From Nostoc sp. 'Peltigera membranacea cyanobiont' N6 (GTDB taxonomy: Bacteria > Cyanobacteriota > Cyanobacteriia > Cyanobacteriales > Nostocaceae), in the NCBI RefSeq assembly GCF_002949735.1, contig NZ_CP026681.1, positions 6,014,501-6,078,500 on the forward strand: 64,000 bases of DNA, written 5' to 3'. Positions 19,901 to 26,514 of this stretch are shown here, piece by piece. How positions within the stretch are numbered: position 1 is the stretch's first letter; each line of letters begins with the position of its first letter. The notes beneath the pieces were generated by a model. That model ran no database searches. It had not been told where the DNA came from and was given only the letters and a program-made list of their open reading frames with translations. Position numbers and translations under genes: made by a program.

Positions 19901-20801
19901 TTTGCCCATCCGCATCGACAGTCTTGAAATCGATCGATCGGATCGAGATGAAACTGGTTCATATATTGGTGTTACCACACCCCAAGGGAGAAAAGGTCAA
20001 CAGTATCACAGTAATGTTTTTCTTTTAGCTCCCGATGGGCGTGTTATGGAAAGACTCAGTAGTTATCAATTGCGGATACTAGAACACCGTGAAGAGAATC
20101 CCACTGCTGAAGATTTGGCCGATCCTAGCCAGAGGGATGAACAGATTCTTTACAGAGAATTGAGCAATCGATCGCCTTTATTCAAAGTCGTTGCACCAGA
20201 GATATCATTGGCTTATCTTCCTGGTATCCATGCACTATTACCCACGGAACGTCATCAACTGGAACTACCTCTATTCCATAGAGCGATCGCTCAACTGCTG
20301 AACAATAATGCTAATCTCATATCCAAAGTACGGATTCAGTGGACGGAATCTGGTAAACCAGTAGTTGTAGGACTCGCAGAAGAAAAAATAGAAGTATCGC
20401 TTTCCCATGACGAACGTGTTTGTTTCTGTGTTGCCGGTCGAGGAGTGCAGGGTTGTGATATTGAACCGGTAACTCATCGCAGTGTAGAAGATTGGGTTGC
20501 CTTACTAAGTTCTTCTCGATACTCATTAATCCAACAGCTAGAAAGCAAAGACTCGGTAGATCGGGCTGGGACGCGGATTTGGACAGCCATAGAAGCCTTG
20601 CGTAAGGCGACTAAGGCAAAAGACATTAACCTAGCGATCGAACGCATAGAAGGGGATAGCATTTTATTCAGTGATGTGACTGCTAACAGTCAACTTAAAG
20701 TTCTCACTTTTCCCATTCAACTGACACGCAGCCCTGAAAGAATAATTGCCCTAGTTGTTGTCCCATTCCGCTCTTTAAATTGGATTGCTGGCTCAATTTA
20801 A
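13956..20801 (+). CDS. Enediyne-type iterative polyketide synthase (KS-AT-ACP-ACP-KR-DH-PPTase)
   Basis: A 2281-residue megasynthase. The ketosynthase (about 8-470) has Cys216 in VDGACSSSL, His349 in EGHGTGTPVGD and His390. The acyltransferase (about 590-930) has Ser695 in GHSLGE. Two carrier domains follow, with Ser1088 and Ser1186 in LDDLNLDSIKAGE. The ketoreductase (about 1490-1730) has NADPH loop VTGGAKGIT and Ser1636, Tyr1649 and Asn1653. The dehydratase (about 1765-2045) has His1788 and Asp1967. The C-terminal phosphopantetheinyl transferase has GCDIEP at 2166-2171 and WTAIEALRKA at 2209-2218. This order and a KS with GNSLTGE, LSNTIAGRICNFF and GFAKTGAL segments are those of PksE enediyne synthases, which iteratively make a linear polyene. 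PksE usually has one ACP; the second here is a recent duplicate. No reductase (ER) or thioesterase domain is seen. Confidence 0.93.
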   Translation: MHIEGSQPRIAVIGMGCWYPGARDLRQLWENILSRRRQFRESPDRRLPLADYYDPDPTVPDKTYGKRMAVIEGFEFDWASKRIPKTVVETADIAHWVALEVAIAALEDSGYTRANVPGERTGVILGNSLTGEQTRSNNMRLRWPFIQRVIHAAAKAKGLPLQVIDELAIAMQEYYKSVFSPFTEDTLSGNLSNTIAGRICNFFNFHGGGYTVDGACSSSLIAVATAANALSNGDLDLALAGGVDISLDTFELVGFAKTGALTSKDMTVYDKKASGFIPGEGAGFIVLKRLEDARADNDYIYAVLNGWGISSDGKGGLTAPSREGQAKALRRAYNRAGYSLNNVDFIEGHGTGTPVGDRVELEGIALAMGANSETPSRSCGITSFKSLVGHTKAAAGIGGFIKAVMAVNRRVIPPLAGCNEPNEVFDKAAHCLYPVLQGEVRQTTDTLRAGVSAMGFGGINCHVTLESGDAPATQLEPLIDEQALLVSAQETEIFVLSAASIPALLQSIDALLPKVPGLSLSELIDLAAHLAQQLNQQQPVRAALIARLPEELVERLSFLQELLNAKPLAQGEIILNPQQGIWIGNQVQQSRIGFLFPGQGSQKLNMARTLVQRFSWAKELVNQADKWLQEIAAPSISESIYKSVDRAINQEQFEEWSQKIAQTEIAQPAICLASLLWMHYLQHLGLKPIAVGGHSLGELTAFHAAGAFDEQTLICLAAVRGRAMSASGQGMTGSMVSIACSRDKAEELLKQVNGYAVIANINSPTQIVISGEHLSIEQVIELASAQEIKTYKLPVSNAFHSQLVSEAAEYLHNYELVPDTLSKTTIDLVSSVDGKQPPTGLQLRDHFAHQVLAQVDFVSLVKTLEQTCDLLIEVGPGKVLSGLVSDINGLQGLQCLPVEAKPGFDQSLNMMLANVFARGHNINWEALYEGRLIRSFVPASERIFIDNPVERPFHVSATHSSPSLEITSESLLNYSVFGKHNHISPEVLQDYLARRGNFIAEVIRADLQTLPLVATPQNAARTTHTVNGNGFHTAISTLLKPGETNGIVANGNQSVEFLLADLIVQQTGYVKESITAELRLLDDLNLDSIKAGEIVAEAAKLYGVAGKIDPPALANATIQEIAETIRSFMSNDRTPNGNQAASLVSTMGTTDAIASSLTDLIIQQTGYVRESITAELRLLDDLNLDSIKAGEVVAEAAKLFGAAGKIDPPSLANATIQEIAETIHNFIPNNNGNGIKISEPISKVSLKQDFKNQNNGKTPAGGPELTRKQLVRDYIIQNVPEELPSVALGRQMAENWRTANVLILYEFSNADKIAVLCDRLRTQGAQVQSVTFAEVSPQTLTNNVDVTHFIAVLPCTPNTQLSSEARLIGMIERLRSVATPPLASRDHTTVAYVQFSGGYFGAQLPLADIEQCCTVGFAASLHLERIDLKVRVVDFSPTVDPSSLAECVFRELSTPHVYTTVSYDADLKRYVPRPQVQQPVDYLDRQITWSSKDVILVTGGAKGITAECALALAKDTGIRVALVGRSPHPDDNIQQSSSSDITRTLGRFYAEGLTCHYYACDVADYQAVVNLLQKVRQELGEISGVIHGAALNKPRLIEQVSTEAAFDEISPKLLGLINLYKALEATPLKLFAGFSSVIGFTGMQRNAWYGFSNETLDLILRRFKAQYPQTAVISMAYSVWEEVGMGARMGSVRSLNKMGISAIPKDAGVSRFLHLIKNEPADLRVAIAAPMQTLAAFESSGFDTWYPGLFSPPASSKFLEKILIYQPGVEVVLRAHLNLEQDSYLQDHLYKGSYLFPTVFGLEAMAQAVAYVTGKDSLPTVQIKDIRLERPIVVAPDKGVDIEIHAEVLERELKNDPQQVYVTIKTEQTGFAISHFSATFLLGVEINSSVEQVELPEVPLDIEPKADLYSWLLFQGPKFQRLQQIYSLNSHRCVFKTHRNLYSAQEQEQSLDRAQGPFLLGDPYCRDSLLQAGQLVIPQDLCLPIRIDSLEIDRSDRDETGSYIGVTTPQGRKGQQYHSNVFLLAPDGRVMERLSSYQLRILEHREENPTAEDLADPSQRDEQILYRELSNRSPLFKVVAPEISLAYLPGIHALLPTERHQLELPLFHRAIAQLLNNNANLISKVRIQWTESGKPVVVGLAEEKIEVSLSHDERVCFCVAGRGVQGCDIEPVTHRSVEDWVALLSSSRYSLIQQLESKDSVDRAGTRIWTAIEALRKATKAKDINLAIERIEGDSILFSDVTANSQLKVLTFPIQLTRSPERIIALVVVPFRSLNWIAGSI
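17137..17625 (+). repeat. Tandem duplication of the ACP-coding segment
   Basis: Two copies of the carrier-protein segment lie 294 bases (98 codons) apart; matching points are GATTGTTCAA at 17141 and GATTATCCAA at 17435. The protein copies differ at only a few positions over about 65 residues, so the duplication is young or kept uniform by gene conversion. Confidence 0.9.
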
Positions 20802-20862
20802 CTAACTTTAATCAATCAAAAATCTGCTCGCTGAGCAAAACTTTTAGTCAACGAAATAGGAA

Positions 20863-22683
20863 ATGTCAGTGAACAACACAACTCAGTCTCAAGCTTACGA
20901 TGTCGTCATTATGGGTGCTGGGATCGCTGGAGTATGTCAAGCTCGTCACTTGCTACTGAATATTCCCAACATCAAAATCGCCTTAATTGACCCACGTCCT
21001 GAAGAACGGACTGAAAAAGATTTAAAAATTGGTGAGTCAACTGTCGAAGTTTCCACTCTCTTTTTCGGCAAAGAGTTAGGTCTTTATGATTACTTAATTG
21101 AGAATCATCCACCGAAATTTGGACTAAACTATCATTGGCCCAAAGACCCAAAAAATACACAGACCATCGATGACTACTATCATGTCTGGTCTATTAAACA
21201 ACCCCCGCTAGCTTCCGTTCTCATGAACCGCGCCAAGTTCGAGCGGGATGTCTTGAAAATGAATAAAGAGATGGGAGTTGACTTTTACAATGGTCGTGTA
21301 GTCAACGTTGATTTAGGCTCTGGTGATATCCCAAACAATGTTAAGGTGAAAATAGGTAATGATTACCTAGAACTTACAACCAAGCATCTTATTGATGCAG
21401 CAGGACGCAAATTTATCATTGGTCAGAAAACAGACAATCTCCTCTTTGGCCCTGAGAAACTCGCTGGTCTTAACAATGGTTCTGCATGGGTACGGGTTAA
21501 AAATGTCGATCGCACCATTTTTCATAGTGGTTACGATCCTACAGGTGCTACATGTAGCCATTACTATGCCACTAATCACATGATGGGTCACGGCCATTGG
21601 ATCTGGGTCATTCCTACAGATACTCAGACTATGGAATTGTCAGTAGGGGTATCTCATCATCATGAAGTTATTCCAGCGCAGAGCGTTAACACCAAAGAAA
21701 AGTTTTATGCTTTTTTAGAATCAAATCACAACATTCTTTACCAACTAGTCAAGAGTGGAGAAGATATTGACTTTCATTACTTACCAAGGGTGGCACACAA
21801 GAGTAAAACTCTGTTTTCTCCAGACAATTGGTATGTAATTGGTGATGCAGCTGCCATCTTCGATCCTTTCTATTCCTTAGGAATGGTAATGATGACATTT
21901 CAAATGGAAAGTGTCACAGAAATTATCCGAGCCAAATTAGCAGGTGAACCGGATGCAGAGAAGAAGCGGGCTGTTTATAATGCATACAATCTTGGGTATG
22001 TAGAATCTTGCAATCATCTTCTCCACGACCACGCCAAACAACTTGGTCATGCTAGCATCATGAGCTGGCGCGTCTATCTAGAAAACATGTGGTGGTTCGG
22101 GATGATTGTGCCTTTATATGTTGGCAAATGGCATTTAGATTTGAAGTTTCTCCGCAGATTTAGCCAACAAAGTCGTCAAGTAATCAGAACATTGATGTCT
22201 CATGTGTATGAACAGTTCAATGAACTCATAGAAAAAGATGCTAATATTGGCATGATGTATGTTCACAGAGGGCAGCAATTACCCTTCGGTTACTACATAA
22301 CCCAAGAATTTGATAGCTATTTGCAAAACACAAAATACGAACCTCAAAGATGCAATGTTTTTGCATACATGAAAAACATTTACTTCTTTGTTGCTCTTTG
22401 GTATCTCAAATTCCTGTGGAAAGGTTTTGGACTAAAAGGTGTGTTGTCACCAAGGAATCTAAAACATGTTTTTGCTTTACTCAATGCATCTGCTCAATCT
22501 AGCTGGGACGATCTAATTTACCGACGCAAGACCAAAGGTATGGCAGCTAATAGTGAAATTGCTAGGGTGACAGAAGAGTTCAAGAGTTATAGACATCAAT
22601 CTGAATTGGAGCCTTGGCTCACTAGTAAGAGTGCTGAATCTCAAAAATTGCCAGAGCAAGAGCTAGTCACATCTGAGTTATAG
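20863..22683 (+). CDS. Flavin-dependent halogenase 1
   Basis: A 606-residue FAD enzyme of the tryptophan-halogenase superfamily. The N-terminal FAD motif is GAGIAG (18-23). A GES motif sits at 57-59, the segment PPKFGLNYHW carries Lys85 at the place of the essential halogenase lysine, and the diagnostic WxWxIP motif is WIWVIP at 246-251. A second FAD contact is GDAAAIFDPFYSLG (327-340). Such enzymes need reduced flavin and chlorinate or brominate electron-rich carbons. The C-terminal 220 residues hold a Trp/Tyr-rich, partly hydrophobic extension (WWFGMIVPLYVGKWHLDL) that might touch membrane or substrate. It begins 61 bases after the PKS stop and is a paralogue of the next gene. No flavin reductase is seen nearby. 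Confidence 0.88.
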   Translation: MSVNNTTQSQAYDVVIMGAGIAGVCQARHLLLNIPNIKIALIDPRPEERTEKDLKIGESTVEVSTLFFGKELGLYDYLIENHPPKFGLNYHWPKDPKNTQTIDDYYHVWSIKQPPLASVLMNRAKFERDVLKMNKEMGVDFYNGRVVNVDLGSGDIPNNVKVKIGNDYLELTTKHLIDAAGRKFIIGQKTDNLLFGPEKLAGLNNGSAWVRVKNVDRTIFHSGYDPTGATCSHYYATNHMMGHGHWIWVIPTDTQTMELSVGVSHHHEVIPAQSVNTKEKFYAFLESNHNILYQLVKSGEDIDFHYLPRVAHKSKTLFSPDNWYVIGDAAAIFDPFYSLGMVMMTFQMESVTEIIRAKLAGEPDAEKKRAVYNAYNLGYVESCNHLLHDHAKQLGHASIMSWRVYLENMWWFGMIVPLYVGKWHLDLKFLRRFSQQSRQVIRTLMSHVYEQFNELIEKDANIGMMYVHRGQQLPFGYYITQEFDSYLQNTKYEPQRCNVFAYMKNIYFFVALWYLKFLWKGFGLKGVLSPRNLKHVFALLNASAQSSWDDLIYRRKTKGMAANSEIARVTEEFKSYRHQSELEPWLTSKSAESQKLPEQELVTSEL

Positions 22684-22692
22684 CAATCCTAT

Positions 22693-22748
22693 CTAGTAGT
22701 CCTTAATTTTCTCGGCACTAAAGTGCTTACTACAAACTGTTCTACTAG
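22693..22748. repeat. Dispersed palindromic repeat (GTAGTAAG...TTAGTCC family)
   Basis: Outer arms CTAGTAG/CTACTAG frame GCACTAAAGTGCTTACTAC. The same family occurs at 40914-40991 (inverted) and 59019-59074. It lies in the gap between the two halogenase genes and could act as an mRNA stabiliser or processing site, but it is genome-wide in type. Confidence 0.7.
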
Positions 22749-22930
22749 ATTGTATTTAAAAGTAGCCGCAAAACGTTTACTTTTAAGATTTCTCTAAAAG
22801 AGTCGCTTGCTTCTGCTCAAAAAGAAGCCAACAGAGAACACAAAGGAAAGAAGTAACTCAAAATTCCTGAAGTTTCCGACGAAATTTTTCAAATTCATCA
22901 AATTTTCTAGTTAGCGAAAAGGAAAATGCA

Positions 22931-24802
22931 ATGAACAACACTCAGTGCCAAACCTATGATTATGATGTAGTAATTATGGGTGCTGGATTGGCGGGAGTAT
23001 GTCAAGCTCGCCACCTACTACTTAATGTTCCTAATATCAAAATTGCTTTGGTCGATCCTCGTCCTGAAGAACGGACAGAAAAGGATTTGAAAGTGGGTGA
23101 GTCAGCGGTTGAAATCTCTACCCTGATGATCTGCAAGGAGTTGGGTCTTTATGACTACATGGTTGAGCATCATCCGCCAAAATTTGGTTTAAACTTTCAT
23201 TGGCCTAAACATCCAGAAAGTACAGAAAACATTAATGACTATCATCATCTCTGGGCTATTCGGCAACCACCATTGGCTTCTGTTCTGATTCACCGCCCCA
23301 AATTTGAGCGGGATGTGCTGAGGATGAATCAGCAGATGGGTGCTGTCTTTTATCAAGGTCGTGTTGTTGATGTTGACCTAACGTCTGGGGATGGCCTGAA
23401 CGTGGTGAAAGTCAAACTCGATCGGGAGTATATCGAACTTAAAGCCAAACATGTTATTGATGCGGCAGGACGCAAGTTTATCATCGGTCGCAAGACAGAT
23501 AATGTGTTATTTGGCCCTGAAAACGTCCGTGGTGTTAACAATGGTTCAGCATGGATGCGCGTTAAAAATGTCGATCGCACTATCTTTCACAGTGGTTACG
23601 ATCCTTTAGTTTCAACTTGTAGCCACTACTATGCTACTAATCACTGGATGGGACACGGACATTGGGTTTGGATGATTCCTACAGATACGCAAAATATGGA
23701 GTTGTCAATCGGATTAGTCCACCATCACGACTATATTCAGGCCCAGACTGTCAACACTAAAGAAAAGTTTTATGCTTTTCTAGAAGCAAACCATAACATC
23801 ATGTATCGACTGCTCAAGAGCGGAGAGGAAATTGATTTCCATTACTGGCCCAAGCTAGCGCACAAGAGCAAGACCATACTCTCAAAAGATAACTGGTATG
23901 TAATTGGTGATGCAGCAGCTATCTTCGATCCCTTCTACTCGATGGGAATGACGATGATGTCCTTTGAAATAGACACCATTACAGAAGTGATTCGTGCCAA
24001 GTTAGCAGGTGAGCCAGATGCAGAGAAGAAGCGGGCGGTTTACAACGGCTTTAATTTAGGGATGATCGATCGCAACAATCTTCTTGTCAGCCATCATCCT
24101 AAGCATCTTGGTAACGCTAGCATCATGAGTCATCGCATGTTCATAGAAAACATGTGGTGGTTTGGGATGATGATTCCTTTGTATGTCGGTAAGTGGCATT
24201 TAGATTTGAAATTCCTGGCAAAAATTAAGCAACCAGGTCGTGTATATATTACCGAAATATTAACTGCTGTCTATCAACAGTTAACAGAGTTGGCAGAGAA
24301 GAACGCCAACATCGGGTTTATGTACACCCATCGAGCAGATGAATTGCCTTTTAATTACATAATGAGCCGGGATTTTGACGAATACATCCACCTCACCAAG
24401 TACGAACCCCAACGAACTAATGTTTTTGTATCAATGCAATACACTCACTTTTTCGTTGCTATTTGGTACCTCAAGTTCCTGTGGAAGGGTTTTGGACTAA
24501 AAGGTTTGTTAGCACCACAAAATCTTAAGCACATTTTCGCTTTGCTAAAAGCATCTGCTCTAGCTGGTTGGGATAACTGGATTTTCAAATTGAAAACCAA
24601 AGGTGTACCAGACAACAGTATCACTGCAAAAGCTAGAGAAGATTTCAAGAGTTACCAACACCAACCCGACTTGCAGCCCTGGATTAGTTTGGCTAATGAA
24701 AAGACGTTACCAAATGGGACTCATGAATTCCCAAGCTTAAAGGACAAAAATACACTAAAGGTTCCAGAATTAGTCACGTTGACAGAGGAAATAAAGTCTT
24801 AA
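22931..24802 (+). CDS. Flavin-dependent halogenase 2
   Basis: A 623-residue paralogue of the preceding protein, alike over its whole length. It has FAD motif GAGLAG, GES at 56-58, PPKFGLNFHW with the equivalent lysine, WVWMIP for the WxWxIP motif, and GDAAAIFDPFYSMG. All signature residues are kept, so both copies are probably active. AAGGAAAA lies about 5 bases before the ATG as ribosome binding site. The copies differ most at the C-terminal tail. They may halogenate different positions, or act in sequence on one position; the sequence cannot decide. Confidence 0.88.
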   Translation: MNNTQCQTYDYDVVIMGAGLAGVCQARHLLLNVPNIKIALVDPRPEERTEKDLKVGESAVEISTLMICKELGLYDYMVEHHPPKFGLNFHWPKHPESTENINDYHHLWAIRQPPLASVLIHRPKFERDVLRMNQQMGAVFYQGRVVDVDLTSGDGLNVVKVKLDREYIELKAKHVIDAAGRKFIIGRKTDNVLFGPENVRGVNNGSAWMRVKNVDRTIFHSGYDPLVSTCSHYYATNHWMGHGHWVWMIPTDTQNMELSIGLVHHHDYIQAQTVNTKEKFYAFLEANHNIMYRLLKSGEEIDFHYWPKLAHKSKTILSKDNWYVIGDAAAIFDPFYSMGMTMMSFEIDTITEVIRAKLAGEPDAEKKRAVYNGFNLGMIDRNNLLVSHHPKHLGNASIMSHRMFIENMWWFGMMIPLYVGKWHLDLKFLAKIKQPGRVYITEILTAVYQQLTELAEKNANIGFMYTHRADELPFNYIMSRDFDEYIHLTKYEPQRTNVFVSMQYTHFFVAIWYLKFLWKGFGLKGLLAPQNLKHIFALLKASALAGWDNWIFKLKTKGVPDNSITAKAREDFKSYQHQPDLQPWISLANEKTLPNGTHEFPSLKDKNTLKVPELVTLTEEIKS

Positions 24803-24898
24803 TTTTAGCTGGAGAATAACAACAAATATGAAAATGGCAGTTGAATTTTAAGACTTGTATATTTAGCTACTGCCATTCTTTCTTTCAATTACTGCATA

Positions 24899-24915
24899 AC
24901 TACTGTTTAACACCT
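24899..24915 (+). promoter_or_regulatory. Motif shared with the asnB leader
   Basis: ACTACTGTTTAACACCT, nine bases before the aldehyde dehydrogenase ATG. It matches 10870-10887 except for one missing T. It may be a common control site of the cluster. Confidence 0.35.
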
Positions 24916-24923
24916 AAAAAGCC

Positions 24924-26279
24924 ATGCTAACTCAAGTAGATTATAATGAAATTGAATATCAGCAACAGTTTTTTCAGACTGGTAAAACCAAAAATCTTGA
25001 TTTTCGGATTCAACAACTGAAAATTCTTCAACAGGCAATTGAGAATAATAAAGATAATATTGTTCAAGCTTTAAAAGCTGATTTGCATAAATCAGGCTTT
25101 GAAGCTTATTTTGAAATAATTGGAGTTTTAGAAGAAATTAAATATGCTCTCAACAATATTAGAGCATGGACAAAACCACAGAAAGCTGCTACTCCCTTTT
25201 ATCAGTTTCTTTCTTCTGCCCAAGTTCGTTCTGAACCTCTTGGTGTGATTCTGATTATTGGCCCTTGGAATTACCCATTTAATTTAATTTTTGCGCCATT
25301 GGTGGGTGCGATCGCTGCTGGGAATTGTGCGATCTTAAAACCATCAGAAATAGCTCCTTATACTTCTGAAGTCATAGAAAAAATAGTTCGCGAAAATTTC
25401 GATCCATCTTTTATTGAAGTGATTGAAGGCGGTATTGAAACCAGTCAAGAACTATTGGCACAAAAGTTTGATCGGATCTTTTTTACTGGTGGCACTGAAG
25501 TTGGTAAACTTGTAATGGCAGCCGCCGCTAAAAATCTAACTCCAGTTACCCTTGAGCTAGGTGGAAAAAGTCCTTGTATTGTTGATGAAAATATTCATCT
25601 TGAACATACAGCTAAAAGAATTGTTTGGGGTAAATTCTTTAATGCAGGTCAAACTTGTACCGCACCTGATTATCTGTTAGTAAATTGCAAAATCAAACAA
25701 GATTTATTGACTAACATTAAAAAACAAATACAAATTTTTTACGGCGACGAACCTTCAGTAAGTAAAAGCTATGCTAGAGTCATAAATCAAAAACATTTCC
25801 GCCGTCTTTTGCAATTATTAGAAAGTGGTAATATTTTAGTGGGAGGAGAAACCAATTTAGAGAATCTTTATATTGCTCCTACTATTATCGATCGAGTCTC
25901 TTGGCAAGACAAGATCATGCAAGAGGAAATTTTTGGGCCGATTCTTCCTGTTCTAGAATATACAGATTTATCAGAAGCGATCGCTCTTGTAAATCGACAA
26001 CAAAAACCCCTTGCTTTATACTTCTTTTCTAGTAATAAAAAAAATCAAGAGCGGATTTTGCAAGAAACTGTCTCTGGTGGAGTCTGCATTAACGATACCG
26101 TTATGCATTTGACTGTTCCTTCTTTACCTTTTGGTGGAGTTGGTACTAGTGGAATGGGTCGTTATCATGGTAAAGCTGGCTTTGACAACTTTTCTTATCA
26201 AAGAGGCATATTAAATAAATCTTTTCTGATTGATTTGAAATGGAGATATCCTCCCTATCCAGAGAAAAAGAAACACTAA
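24924..26279 (+). CDS. Aldehyde dehydrogenase (class 3 / fatty aldehyde type)
   Basis: A 451-residue NAD(P)-dependent aldehyde dehydrogenase, short like class 3 enzymes. Seen are the oxyanion Asn116 in PWNYP, the cofactor loop FTGGTEVG (187-194), the general base Glu211 in ELGGKSPCIV and the nucleophile Cys245 in NAGQTC. A C-terminal hydrophobic tail (GILNKSFLIDLKWRYPPYP) recalls membrane-associated fatty aldehyde dehydrogenases. It would oxidise a long-chain or polyene aldehyde to the acid. It lies between the halogenases and a carotenoid-oxygenase-family enzyme, which produces aldehydes, so the two may act in sequence. It is plus-strand, 121 bases after halogenase 2. Confidence 0.92.
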   Translation: MLTQVDYNEIEYQQQFFQTGKTKNLDFRIQQLKILQQAIENNKDNIVQALKADLHKSGFEAYFEIIGVLEEIKYALNNIRAWTKPQKAATPFYQFLSSAQVRSEPLGVILIIGPWNYPFNLIFAPLVGAIAAGNCAILKPSEIAPYTSEVIEKIVRENFDPSFIEVIEGGIETSQELLAQKFDRIFFTGGTEVGKLVMAAAAKNLTPVTLELGGKSPCIVDENIHLEHTAKRIVWGKFFNAGQTCTAPDYLLVNCKIKQDLLTNIKKQIQIFYGDEPSVSKSYARVINQKHFRRLLQLLESGNILVGGETNLENLYIAPTIIDRVSWQDKIMQEEIFGPILPVLEYTDLSEAIALVNRQQKPLALYFFSSNKKNQERILQETVSGGVCINDTVMHLTVPSLPFGGVGTSGMGRYHGKAGFDNFSYQRGILNKSFLIDLKWRYPPYPEKKKH

Positions 26280-26286
26280 GTATTGA

Positions 26287-26452
26287 AGAAGAATTCAGGA
26301 GTCAGAATCAATCAGTGAGGGATTCAGACCCGCCACTTTTTTGTTGACCACTAAATCGAAGATTTAGTAGGGGTGCAAAAACGCCGTTTATTCATCCGCC
26401 AGTCGCACAGAATTCAATTCTTAATTCTGGCTCCTGACTCCTGAATTCTGTT
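26287..26452. repeat. Dispersed inverted repeat (GAATTCAGGAGTCA ... TGACTCCTGAATTC)
   Basis: The arms lie at 26290-26304 and about 26427-26451. Inside is a small hairpin CTAAATC-GAA-GATTTAG. The right arm together with GCCAGTCGCACAGAAT recurs near 1167-1213. It fills most of the gap between the aldehyde dehydrogenase and the oxygenase. Confidence 0.7.
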
Positions 26453-26514
26453 TTTATAATATTCTCAACCAACTGATTCTGAATTTATAATCTACTAATC
26501 AAGTAGTCTTGACT

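Noticed and set aside
13956..20801. Reading the PKS as HglE (heterocyst glycolipid synthase) or PfaA
   Set aside because: The fused DH and C-terminal PPTase, the PksE-like KS segments and the neighbouring DUF1702 genes fit the enediyne type better; no hglC, hglD or pfaBCD neighbours are present.
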